A stretch of 64,000 nt of DNA from Mytilus galloprovincialis (lineage: Eukaryota; Mollusca; Bivalvia; Mytilida; Mytilidae), in the NCBI RefSeq assembly GCF_965363235.1, contig NC_134845.1:66865261-66929260 (forward strand). Direction: 5' to 3'. Shown in pieces: positions 1-10,684 of the stretch (position 1 is its first letter; each line of letters opens with the position of its first letter). The position numbers and the translations under genes were made by a program. A model generated the notes under the pieces. That model saw only the letters and a program-made list of their open reading frames with translations, ran no database searches and was not told the origin of the DNA.

Positions 1-1431
1 CATTTTCTCCGTGGTTTTTAATTGTCCTTTCATAATATCTGTTTTCACTTTTTAGATTTTTGGAGGTCGTGCAAGACTTTACATATACTGTGTTCGCCAC
101 AAACCACAAGATCAGAATGAGATACATTTACGAAGTTATATTTATTTTCTGGGGATCCCATGCATGTAATACGGCACATAATTCGGCAAAATTTTCAGGT
201 CGAAAGTAAGAAATATATAAAGACACACAGAGATACAAATTATAAACTAACCTTTCGCTTAAAACAGTATTTTTATCTTTCATTAAGGATATTAAGAAAG
301 AATATCACCTGAACTCAGTCTGTTTCCTTGGCCATGCCATGATCATGATGATGAAATTGTGAAAGCGAGTTAGGGTTAGGGATGTTTTCGAAAATCGATT
401 ATCTAAGAAATTGATTATAAAAACCGCAAATACAATGTAACAATTGTTTATACTTTATCTGCTAAAATTTTATTTGTCATAAAACCTAGCTCCGCATTTG
501 ACACCTTCCTTTGAGGTATATACTATTTATAGAACTTAAATTAAATTAAATTGTATATCAGTGTTGATTAGTTATCACGTTGATTCTGTAAAACTGACTG
601 TTTTATATACTTTAAATGTTAAAAAGATGGAATGGTCTCTTCTGATACTTAAATAAGCTGAAAACAGTCTATGCTTTGCAAATGTTATGGGGCGCACGTC
701 CGCCATGCCCCCGCCTAAACCCGCCCCTGATTATACACATCGGACATAGAAATAACCTTAATTGTCCTAATCAGAATCGAAACAATTGATGCAAGCTATA
801 GTTTATTGTAGTTTTAACATAGGTTGGCATTATATTCGTGTTAGTTTATCCCACACTATTGCTCGGCCAAAAATAATGACGAATATATTGCCTACCCATG
901 TTAAAATTACAATAAAGTATGGCTTGCATCAATTTTTTGTCCTTCTTTTTATCTGATTTTGTCCATAGATCTCAACTTCTGTTTCACTGTGAGATGTCAC
1001 AACTTTGTGCTGATTATGAATAATTGGGAAGAAACGTTACGTCAAATCCCAAGCCAATCCTGACAACTATGTGTGCATACATTTTGTAATACATGAAAAT
1101 GTACATTCACGATTTGTTATTGAAATTAACTGAAAACAAATCACCACGCCTTTGAGATATACTAGCAACTTTGAATTGATAATAATCTGCTATGCCGATA
1201 TGCATACCATGCGAAGAAGAACTAGTAAACTTTATCACTGATATTTTGTTTTTGTTGTTATGTTTGGGTTTGTTCAGATACATTTATGATGAAATAATGT
1301 TCCCCGACTATACATTGTTCTTGTAAATACATTAGATGAACGCTTCATTATAGTACGTTATTATGATTAACTACATTGTAATCTCGCATTATTCCTTAAT
1401 CAACTTCATTACAATAAAATTTATCGGTGTC
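1..1431. other. AT-rich stretch with no gene recognised
   Basis: No open frame longer than about 60 codons and no recognisable exon or structural RNA was seen. Positions about 780-930 hold a loose inverted repeat: AATTGATGCAAGCTATAGTTTATTG near 785 and its complement near 910-930, with ATGTTAAAATTACAATAAAG nearby. This suggests a small decayed foldback element. The rest is unassigned. Confidence 0.4.
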
Positions 1432-1756
1432 TTCCCGATTGTCCCACTTTTTGAAATTACAGGTAAAAAGGTAATGAAATTTTGTGGGACAATCGGGAAT
1501 ATGTTTGTGGGACAATTGGGAACTGTTTTTATAATGATTAATTTGTTTTTATAGCGTGTTGCAGTTAATCAAAGGTTACTAATCAATGTAACTTATAAAA
1601 TATGAACAAAATAAGAACAAATAATAATAGTTACGTATTTTATTTTGCTCATAGTAGGTACAATTGAAGTATCATATAATATAATATGAAGTCTTTTAAA
1701 ATATTTTTTTTTTTAGTCTAAGATCCATATTTTTTTAAAATTATTTTTCATTGGCT

Positions 1757-2050
1757 TTGAACTAGCAGTCAGTACTGCGAGTACTCTCAGATCTGTACTT
1801 AGTGTCTTTGTTGTGGTGATGTCCCAAGCCAGGAGCCTGTAAGTCAGTGGTTGCCGTGTAACATATTTGTTTTTCGTTCATTATTTTGTACATGAATTAT
1901 GCCATTAGGTTTTTCGTTCATTATTTTATACATGAATTATGCCATTAGTTTTCTCGTTTTACATTAGCCATTTTGGGGCCTTTTGTAGCTATGTGGTATG
2001 ATCTCTTTGTGAGAGTTGTCTCATTGACAATCATACCACATCTTCTTATT
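1757..2050 (+). repeat. Mussel interspersed repeat family A
   Basis: Diagnostic blocks are TTTTTCGTTCATTATTTTGTACATGAATTA, CATTTTGGGGCCTTTTGTAGCT and the terminal block TCTCATTGACAATCATACCACATC. The TTTTTCGTTCATTATTTT segment occurs twice here, about 46 bp apart, a small internal duplication. Further copies in this window are near 4425, 9335, 38470, 40045, 40545, 55545 (reverse) and 56370. It is non-coding. Confidence 0.7.
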
Positions 2051-2212
2051 TCTTATGGAAGTCTGGCTCTTCTTTATAATTGGTGAAGAGTCCTGTTGAC
2101 TGCAAAAACAATGGGAAAATTGGAAAAAACAACCTTTAATAGTGATTCTTGGAAAGGCTGATCTGGAAAAATTCTAGACAGCAGCAAATTTAGAGAAAAT
2201 AGATGGGGGTAC

Positions 2213-2790
2213 AAGAAATGATTTTACCAGAAGCATGTGTATCCCATATAAAAAAAAATCTTTCAAATTTCTCAAATATGTATTTTTTCAATCAATTATA
2301 ACAAAGAAGTTGAAATAATAAGATTTCTGTTCTAAAAACAGAAAATTCCAAAATTGACAAATTGACAGAATGGTCAATTTGACACACAAAAGCAATACAA
2401 TTTTATAAAACTTTCTTATATTAACACCTACTTCTAGTTTTTTTTAAAAGTTAGATCTATTCAGATTGGTCCATTCTATCTTTTTTGAAAGTATGAAAAA
2501 AAAGTTTAATTGTGAAACTGTGATTTTTTTCATGATAATAGCCCAAAAATGGATAACATTTGATGAAAACTCAGAAAATCATCAGAATTGGGTACTTTCA
2601 AATGGCTGTAGCAAAAATAAGTGCACCACCATATGATTTTCGTCACCAATTATTTTTCTAGAGTCATATATAAACCCAAAAATCAGGTTCAGAAAAAAAG
2701 TCTAATTCAAGACCTTAAAAGATCTATTTCATAAATCAGAAATATTATATTTTTTTAATCAAAAGTGTATCAATCTAATGATTTAAAAAA
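2213..2790 (+). repeat. Dispersed repeat E, copy 1
   Basis: The sequence from GATTTTACCAGAAGCATGTG to CAAAAGTGTATCAATCTAATG is matched, with many substitutions, by 16066-16625 in the same orientation. Shared blocks include CTTTCTTATATTAACACCTAC, GATTGGTCCA, ACGATAATAGC/ATGATAATAGC, GGCTGTAGCAAAAA and CCACCATATGATTTT. No protein is supported. Both copies are probably remnants of one transposable element. Confidence 0.6.
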
Positions 2791-3102
2791 CATTTTTTTT
2801 TATACTTTTATAAAATTAATATTAAATGTGCAATAATTAATTCTTGTTTATTTAGCAAGACAAACAACAGTTACCTTGTTTATCTAAGAACATTTTACTA
2901 CATAAAATAATGTGGGACAATCAGAACTTTTCATGTGGGACAATCAGAACTCTAAAATTTTAAAAAGTGGGACAATCGGGAATAAACCAATTTATCATTC
3001 ATGATGACACGAGATACCAGAATAAAGTACACAGGTAAATTGTATAAAAACTTGATAAAAATCGTGTTTTCATGATCCTAGCTAAAAAATGTAATTATTA
3101 GT

Positions 3103-3260
3103 ATTGAATGCCTCTTTTTGTAACTTCATAGGGTTGTAAAAGCGTTGACCAATGTTGACCGTGCGCACATTTTTAGAATGATGCACTCCGCGCTTCATAC
3201 AAAATGTACTTCGGTCAACGCTTTTACACCCCAATGAAGTTACAAAAAGAAGCATTCAAT
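3103..3260. mobile_element. Hairpin MITE of 158 bp
   Basis: The arms ATTGAATGCCTCTTTTTGTA and TACAAAAAGAAGCATTCAAT are complementary. Pairing continues inwards through AACTTCATxGGG and TGTAAAAGCGTTGACC, so most of the unit can fold into one long stem around 3180. This is the shape of a foldback miniature inverted-repeat element. Its right end lies 2 bp from the TTAA of the next element. Confidence 0.6.
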
Positions 3261-3266
3261 TCTTAA

Positions 3267-3657
3267 GGAAGCTGGCTTGTCATATTTCGAATTTTGGTCA
3301 GATTTTCGGAATCCTCTGGTTTTATCCATTGGAATGCATTAACAAATTTTGCCCGGTGACCCCCATTTTTCTTTTTATAATTCTTTTACATGTATAGTTT
3401 CAAGCTGTCTGTTGAAGTCTTTTAAAATTTTAATTACTTTTTAATAGTTTTTGAGGACTTTAACTTGTCAATGATAAAGCTATGGAAAGTCAAGAGAGAA
3501 TATATTCCCGCCAAAATTTCAATGGCTAATATATCGCAAACGAGCACGGCGACCTATATATTTTTTTTTTGCTCTATGGATTCCTTTATTAATCCCCTAT
3601 CAATATAAACTAGTCTTTTGAAAAGTTAATTACTTTGAAACTGAGAAGCGAACTCCC
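3267..3657. mobile_element. TTAA-flanked MITE, family T2, copy 1
   Basis: TTAA at 3263-3266 and at 3658-3661 flank a 391-bp unit. The left end is GGAAGCTGGCTTGTCA and the right end, complemented, is GGGAGTTCGCTTCTCA. A second, 3'-eroded copy in the opposite orientation begins at 19493 (TTAA then GGAAGTTCGCTACTTA). TTAA target duplications are known for the piggyBac and Kolobok superfamilies; which one applies cannot be decided from ends alone. Confidence 0.55.
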
Positions 3658-3985
3658 TTAAATATTTATAAAAAAATGTAAATTGAAATAAATAATCTAG
3701 TTTTACATGTAACAGTACAGTGTCAACTGACGTACGAAAAAATAAAATAAACTTAGTAGGAGTGTTTCAAATTGGCGTCATATGAGAAATTTCCATATTT
3801 GATGAATATCAAGATTCAAAACATTTTGTTTTCGCATGTCGTTCATTAGAGTTTTTAATATATTATTGTGTCTTCGAAACAAAGGTGTGTTAAGAGAGAT
3901 TGGTACATGTACATTATAATTTACTTCGAATTTATTTGCATATATTATCTTTAAATTATAAAGATTTTTCTTTTGAAGCTTTTAA

Positions 3986-6900
3986 ATGGAATTTAGAATA
4001 CAGACGCTTGCATTTGTGGTCTCCGTTTTTGCCATTACTAATGTTTCCTCGACCTGCTTATCATCAACTATGCAAAACGTATTACGTCATTTGAAATCAA
4101 ATGCAGAATCTGCAGAAAAACACCTTGCCCAATGTGACAGAGACGATGATTTCAAGAAACCAATGAAATCCATTAGACGACACATGACGAAAGTTGCGCA
4201 GGACGTTAAATTAATAAATAGCATTTACCATAGTAAGTATCTTTTATAAGTCGTATTTTTGTATATGCGTGCTGTTTGGTTCCGAAATAGAGGGAAATTA
4301 AATGCTGAAAATGGATATATCGTGTAACAAGAACAAATACAGTTTTAAATGAAAAAACACGTCCACTTGTATCTTTGTCCATTTGATGAGCCTTTTTCAA
4401 CTGATGTTTAAAGTTCGTTCTTCTGTTCTTCTGTTTTAATGTTATACCACTGTCCCATGTTAGGAGGAGGGTTGGGATCCCGCTAACATGTTTAACCCCG
4501 CCACATTCTGTATGTATGTGCATGTCCGAAGTCAGGTGCCTGTATTTCAGTGTTTATGTGTTACATATTAATTTTTCGTTCATTTTTTGTACATAAAGAA
4601 GGCCGTTAGATTTCTCTTTGGATTGTTTTACATAGTCATTTCGGGGCCTTTTATACCTGATTGTGCGGTATGGACTTTGTTGAAGGCCGTATGGTGACTT
4701 ATAGTTGTTAATGTCTGTGACATTTTTGTCTCTTGTGAAGAGTTGTCTCATTTGCAATCATACCACATCTTCTTTTTTTATATGACATATTTCAATCATA
4801 ATCGTCTAACAACATTTTACAATTTATCACTGGTCAATAATTGCTATTCGTTGCAGCTTATTGTAACAAATTCAAAGTAAAACATAGTCTATTGGAAAAT
4901 ATAGAGACATGGGAAATATCACAAATGTCAAATCAATGTTTGTAAATATTTTAGAAAGGCAATGGACGAAACACAACGGACACTGCTATTACTTTTCGCG
5001 TAGCTTGACTGGCTGGAAGTATGCTCAGGTAAACCATATTTTTCTCTCTTGTATATTCTAAAAAAGCTAAAATAATAGGAAAATAAAAATAGCGAATATA
5101 GGGCACACATCTGGTGTAACACATTTGGCCCGAATACCAAACATCGGCCGAACCTAAGAAAAAATACTTTCCCAAGCACGTTACCGAGTTTTGAACCCTT
5201 GAATCCCCTTATTACAGGTATATCATATATATCATAAGAAGGCTAATAGAATGGGAATCAAAACCTTTATAGTGAATATAGGGCATAGATCCAGTGAAGG
5301 GGTAATGAAGCGGTCGAATACAAAAAAAAAACGGCCAAAACCTAGGAATTTTAACAATCACGTTCCGATCGAGTTTTGAATCATTGAATCCCTAATTACG
5401 GGTATATAATATATATTCTACGAAAGCAAATAGCATGGGGAAAAAAACATACATAGTGAATACAAGGCTGACTGAGAGATCCAGTTTAAGGGGTAATAGA
5501 CCGCCTAAATACCAAAAACGGCCGAACCTAAAAAAATACTTTAACAATCACGCTACGATCGTGTTTTGAACCCTTGAATACCCTAAAGTTTTGTTGCATT
5601 CCGCTTTGCTTTGATGTGTATTTACTAGGTTTCTACTTCGTTTCAATTTTCGTTGTTGAATCTTCAAAACATACGGGGCAGGACCAGTTTTGAACAAACT
5701 GTCTTTTATTTTAAGGATCACTACATTTCGATACGCTTCGTTACGTATATTACCGTTTTGCTACGCTTTCAAAACGTATAGTAAAACGTACCTCTTGAAA
5801 CGTGACAGTGTGACTGGGCAAATATCACAGTTGCAGTACATGTATGAGATTCAATATCACGTTTTCAATATGTTCTGATGAATTTATAGGTACAATGTGA
5901 ACAGTATCATGCACGTTTGGTGAAAATTGACGACAAGGAGGAAGAAAGATGGCTTCAAAATAAAATCGAAAACCAAAGACAAATAAACAGAAATCGAGGT
6001 ATTATATATTGAATTCAAATATTTAAGTTGTATGGGAAGTTAGCGGCCGGTTCGTTATTAGATATTCACTTTCAAACCGGCTGCTTGCAATCGGTTCGAC
6101 ATTCAAATTTTCTTAGTTGAAAGTGATAAAAATTTAAACATTCGAGAACATTAAAAGTATGATATTAAATTGTTAAAGGAGAAAAAGGGATGTCGGAAAT
6201 ATTTTTGTGACCATTCCAAATTATCGTTGATTCTCGTTGTCCTAAATTATAAACCCTTCTGTGAATCGAATATCTATTTTCATAAAACACACATCTTCAT
6301 CAATAAAATGCAGTCAATGAAATCAGATTTAAACTTAAAGATGATTTTTCAAGAAACAAAAATAAACGTTCATTTTAGTAAGATTAGATAATAAAAAAAA
6401 AACCAACAACTGTTTACAGTGAAAAAGCGAAAAAATATGCTTTCGATAGAGTTAGACTTAAAGTCATAAGAAACCTCAAATAAAAAAAAAAATAATGCAT
6501 ATGTTTTTTTTATAACTCATTGGGTAGTTTTCATTATAAAACTTATGAACATATACTTTTCTTTTGAAGAAAATTCTTTAATTTGTTCATATTTAGAAGA
6601 AGTTTACTCAGTGTGACCAATCTCATAAAAATCCGGTGATCACAATACGCATGGATGTCCTTAAAATAAACTATTATCCGATTGTACATGTTACATTTTT
6701 GTAAACACGTGCTCAATATCCATGCTTTTTTGTTGTTTGTTGACAAACAGATGACGATCGTTAAACTTCGGCTTCAAACACGAACTTTAATTATCTGCCA
6801 TATTTCCACAACTTCACTGATCGATTGAAAAAAAAATGACGATAATACGAAATTTATGCGAAAAAAATGATAAAATCGTGCACAGAAGACTAAGTTTATG

Positions 6901-9900
6901 ATGTATGTATGCATTGGTTCAAGAATTGGAATAACATTATTTTTCACCAGTCACTCGTTTATTATGACACTAACATTGAAAAAATATACAGATAAAAGGA
7001 CCAAGGGCGTTGGTTAGATCCCCCTGGTCAGTCAATCAATAATATTATGCATTTACATTCACAGCTCTTTTTTTCTACCAGGGGTGAGCCGGATCATCCG
7101 TACCAGATCACCTCAGCTTGTGTTTCTATGGTTTGCATGCATTCCTTTGTTTTGTAACATTTTGGCGGAAATGCCTTATCCACAATAAAACCAGGACGAC
7201 TGACTTACATCTCTCAGTAATTTAATATATTTAAAGGAAGCAAGATATTTTTATAAGTGGGGCGAGTATGCAGACCTTTAATCAGTAGAATTTTAACCCT
7301 TTTTATAGGCGAGTTGTCGGACTGATTGTCCAATGGGATTTGACCCTTTTTATAAGCGGGGAGAGTTGTTAAACAAGAGTGGGGCGATTTTGTTTAAAAA
7401 GTGGCGATTTAGTATGGGCTGATTGAATGCAGTAGGGCGAGTGTACAGGGTTTGATATTTAAACATTGTGTTTGGGGTCATAAAGGGTATATATTATATA
7501 GTAGTACATAAAGTATATTATAATGGTTGTGTGGAGTTCTCAATTATATTTTAAGAATGTAAATGTTTTTTCTTCTAATCTAAAACAGCTGGGATGTAAA
7601 ATAGTTATCCCATTCGGACTTGGTGTGTCAGTGTCAGATTACCCTCTGGCACTCGGGGTGATCTGACACTTACACACCGCGTCATCATGGGATAACTATT
7701 ACATACATATGTGTAGTTAGTTAAAATAGAGATACAAATAGCACCAAACATAATTCGGGTAAACTTCTCGGCTACTATATTTACGGAGGTCTTAAAGTGC
7801 CAGTTTGATATTCAAAATATGTAGCGAAAATCTACCAGAGACTACTGAATATACATCGAGACCTCCTAGTCTTTCAATGTTCATAAAATCTAACCATATT
7901 TTTAGATATTTTATATTTTAGTTTTAAGGACCAGTGTGTCATAAGTCATTTTGTTTTTGCTGGATATTGATTGTTATTTATGTGTATAAAAATATTATTT
8001 GAAACTCTTGTTTCAATCAATATGTGACACTATAATAAAAGAAAATATTCATTTATTTTTTTTGTACAGGTTTCATCAAAAGGATTTCTCCGAATAATGT
8101 AATTTTCGTTAATAATGGAGAGCTTAAATTGTCTCTTTTCAGTCAAAAATCGTTCAGTAAGTTTTTCACAATATGTTTTGAATATCGAACTGGCACTTTG
8201 AGCCCTCCGTAAACATAAAAGACAAGAAGTTCATTTATATTGTGTACATTTATTTTGTATTCCCTCAACTGTCAATGAAGACACCACATCGTATTTAATC
8301 CTTTAATTTAATGTTTAATATATATAAGAATACATTTATTTATATACTCTCTATTTAAAACTTTTTTTTCTGTTTCACAATACCTGCATCACCACAGTCA
8401 ACAACTACTGGATTGACATGAAAGCAAAGATTGATAAGTTTTACTGGACTCAGGATAACACAAAGCCGACATTTGTGAGCTTTGAAAAAGGATATCCACA
8501 ATCCTATGGTAAGCATCGTAAGACATGAAAATGTGAAACTTTTTCCTTTTTATTTTAGAATAAATACTACGTTATCATAAAACAAAATGTTACATGCAAT
8601 GCATGTGTGGCGAATAACATATAATAAATGCTAAAATTCTTCTTGACGTTATGAATACATGCATTTACATATTTTTTTTCTATTATAATTTCATTGTTTG
8701 ATGAAAAAAGTTGCTCATTTTTATAATTCATTTGTTTTAATTTTCATTGCTAATAGGGGAAGCATATTGCTTCTATGATAACATAATATCAACATTACAT
8801 AATATAGTGGTATTCGTCACCAATGACAATCAGGTCACAGAGAGGACACATTCTTCTTGCTAGTTGGCAAATTGAACAATGCCATAGAATTAAACTTTCT
8901 ATATACAAAAGTTGTATCAATTGATCCATAAGTTTCTGTTCAACACAATTTTAAATACATTTTGTACATATTGACAAAAAGTCAGTGTCGTTCTTTCAAA
9001 TAGTTGATTCATCACAATCATTTTAAAGATTCTTTATGATTTTAACCACTTAATAATGCATAACCATAGTGTAGTAAACATACATATATTACAATTTATA
9101 TAATAAGGAAAACATGGTTAAATTTCTTTTAACAAGTCTGCACTAATTGTTTTGTATAACAGTTAGTATCTTTATTTGTAGTATATATGCAATTAAAGAT
9201 CCCTCTAAAAAGTCATCCAAATTTTAACGCGTTGATTTTTAGACTTGTTGAAAAAATGCACCTACAATGTACCAAGCTTAAGTTGGATTCTAGTAGAGAC
9301 TGTTTTAGTCTTCGATGCATGATTTTTTTTTAATTTGTTGTTATTGGCTTTGAACTACCAGTAACTGTGAGTACTCTGAGAAGTGTACTTAATGTTTTTT
9401 TTGTTGTGGAGATGTAAATGTATAAGTTACCTGCCACGTCCGCTCTGTGATTTTGTTAGATGTATTTCTATTTGTATCTATCTGCAGAGTTAAGCGTTTA
9501 TTAACTAATTCTTATGATGTACTGTTATACCACTGTCCCAGGTTAGGGAAGGGTTAATTGGTGCCTTTTAACTTGTTAAACCCCGTCACATTCTGTTCAG
9601 TGCCTGATCTAAGTCAAGTAATTTAGAGGTTATCGTTTGTTACTGTTGAACATATTTGTCTTTCGTTCATTGTTTTGTACATAAATTAGGCCGTTAGTTT
9701 TCCCTTTTGAATTGTTTTACATTTTTATTTTGGGGCCTATTAATTTAAAATGGCTGACTATGTGGTGTGGTCTTTGTTCATTGTTGTTGGCCGTACGGTG
9801 ACCAATAGTTGTTAATTTCTGTGGTATTTTGTTTCTTGCGGAGAGTTATCTCGATGGCAATCATACCACATGTTTTTATTTTGTTATCAGACTTTATTAT

Positions 9901-10598
9901 AAACAGACAGAGATGCGATATCATTTTGGATATAAGATAATTTTATAAGCCGATATACTACCATCAGTCTGTAAGAGAATTATAATCAAGATTTTTCCGG
10001 CAGAAACTTTGTCTTAATTAAAAGGATACATCAGGATTATAGCTTAAAAAGTAGAATACTGAAGAATATCCGTCAATATTTGATTCATTTAATATACATG
10101 TACATGTGCATAATTATAATTTTAAGGACTACATTCAATTTTAAGATATATCAAAGACAATAATCACTGCCTATTAGAAATACAACTAGCAAATGGAGGG
10201 GAGTGTTGTTAGCCATAAACAAGTTTGTTAATATATCATTGTTTTCCACAGATACCGATTCGCATTGTGTTTTCCTCATTCCAAATAAAAAATGGATGAA
10301 CGGAGTCTGTAACACCAGCAAACAGTTCATATGTGAAAGCGATTTATGTAAGTTTGGTTTCATAGCGTTAATTTCATTTTTGCAATCAGTAGGAATGTCG
10401 AAACATTATATATAATCTGCTCAAAAACTCATTTGATTTATCAACATGAACCGTAATAATTATTATAATGAAAAGATATGAGAATAGAACGATTGCTTGT
10501 GCTATAAATTATGCTTTATTGTTTTAATTTGTTATTTCATTTTTTATCTATGCCAACTGCAACATACATTATGAGTTCATTCTTTTGTAGGTTACTGA
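3986..10598 (+). CDS. Secreted C-type lectin (six exons)
   Basis: Proposed exons are 3986-4232, 4955-5028, 5890-5998, 8398-8508, 10252-10347 and 10591-10598 (stop TGA). All introns are GT...AG, phases agree throughout, and the 645 coding bases give 214 residues. Residues 1-22 form a signal peptide (cleavage near VSS-TC). Residues 23-82 look helical, with Cys24 and Cys50. A C-type lectin domain follows from about 84 to 213: WTKHNGHCYYF at the start, ARLVKIDDKEEERWL in the middle, W-MNGVC at 195-200 and FICES at 206-210. Cys110/208 and Cys186/200 would be the two canonical disulfides. Oddities: the usual first cysteine of long-form domains is missing near residue 82. The sugar/Ca2+ motifs EPN or QPD and WND are replaced by YPQ and WMNG, so calcium-dependent sugar binding is doubtful. 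The gene ends just before a foldback element. Such lectins serve in molluscan immunity or feeding recognition; which applies here is unknown. Confidence 0.85.
4420..4775 (+). repeat. Family A repeat inside lectin intron 1
   Basis: It shares GTTATACCACTGTCCCA, AGTCAGGTGCCTGTA, TTTTTCGTTCATTTTTTGTACATAAA, TTTCGGGGCCTTTTA and the terminal CAATCATACCACATCTTCTT with other family A copies. It is non-coding and lies in the same orientation as the gene. Confidence 0.7.
5045..5590 (+). repeat. Three tandem units of about 180 bp in lectin intron 2
   Basis: Units begin near 5045, 5217 and 5399. Each contains GTATAT-rich DNA, then AGTGAATATAGGGC-like text, a block ending GGCCGAACCTA (or GGCCAAAACCTA), and TTTTGAAccCTTGAAT-CCCT. 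The units have diverged by substitutions and small indels. No coding content is seen. Confidence 0.55.
6020..7590. other. Lectin intron 3, first part: no gene seen
   Basis: This is AT-rich intron. At 7255-7445 GGGGCGAGT/GGGCGAGTT and CCCTTTTTATA blocks recur irregularly, suggesting a decayed short repeat. No exon-like segment with splice sites was found. Confidence 0.35.
7594..7704. mobile_element. Foldback MITE of about 110 bp
   Basis: The arms ATGTAAAATAGTTATCCCAT and ATGGGATAACTATTACAT are complementary. An inner second stem, GGTGTGTCAGTGTCAGAT, pairs with ATCTGACACTTACACACC. The loop is short and GC-richer than its surroundings. The unit lies within lectin intron 3. Confidence 0.6.
7781..8212. 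mobile_element. Non-autonomous inverted-repeat element of about 430 bp
   Basis: The left end TTACGGAGGTCTTAAAGTGC and the right end GCACTTTGAGCCCTCCGTAA are complementary with few mismatches. Similarity runs inwards for about 43 bp (CAGTTTGATATTCAAAATAT). No open frame is inside. It lies in lectin intron 3. Confidence 0.6.
8510..10250 (+). other. Lectin intron 4 with a family A repeat
   Basis: From 9335 to 9880 this intron carries a long family A copy: GTTATACCACTGTCCCAGGTTAGG, TTTCGTTCATTGTTTTGTACATAAATTAGG, GGCCGTACGGTGACC and the terminal CAATCATACCACAT. The rest is AT-rich with nothing recognisable. Confidence 0.6.
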
Positions 10599-10639
10599 TT
10601 ATGACTGATGAGCAGATAAATATTCTGATGAATCTTATG

Positions 10640-10645
10640 AATAAA
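10640..10645 (+). promoter_or_regulatory. Candidate polyadenylation signal of the lectin gene
   Basis: AATAAA lies 42 bases after the proposed stop codon. That would give a very short 3' untranslated region ending just before the inverted-repeat element at 10685. The six-base match is common in AT-rich DNA. Confidence 0.4.
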
Positions 10646-10684
10646 ATTGTATAACATAATAATTATAATTGTACTCAATACTTT

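Larger units (their letters stand above)
1432..2982. mobile_element. Inverted-repeat element with GTGGGACAATC terminal motifs
   Basis: The left end begins TTCCCGATTGTCCCACTTTT and the right end is its complement, ending AAAGTGGGACAATCGGGAA, about 1.55 kb apart. The motif GTGGGACAATC(G/A)-GAA recurs in clusters at both ends: one inverted and two direct copies between 1432 and 1525, and three direct copies between 2910 and 2982. Iterated subterminal motifs of this kind are typical of transposase-binding arrays. No transposase frame is present, so this would be a non-autonomous DNA transposon. A mussel-type repeat (1757-2050) lies inside it. No convincing target duplication was found and the superfamily is unknown. 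Confidence 0.5.

Noticed and set aside
4857..4942. Alternative second exon for the lectin gene after the acceptor TTGCAG (TYCNKFKVKHSLLENIETWEISQ...)
   Set aside because: It is open and in phase from exon 1, but its only donor would leave a 13-base intron before the lectin-domain exon. Direct joining of 4232 to 4955 keeps the frame without it. It could be a minor isoform.
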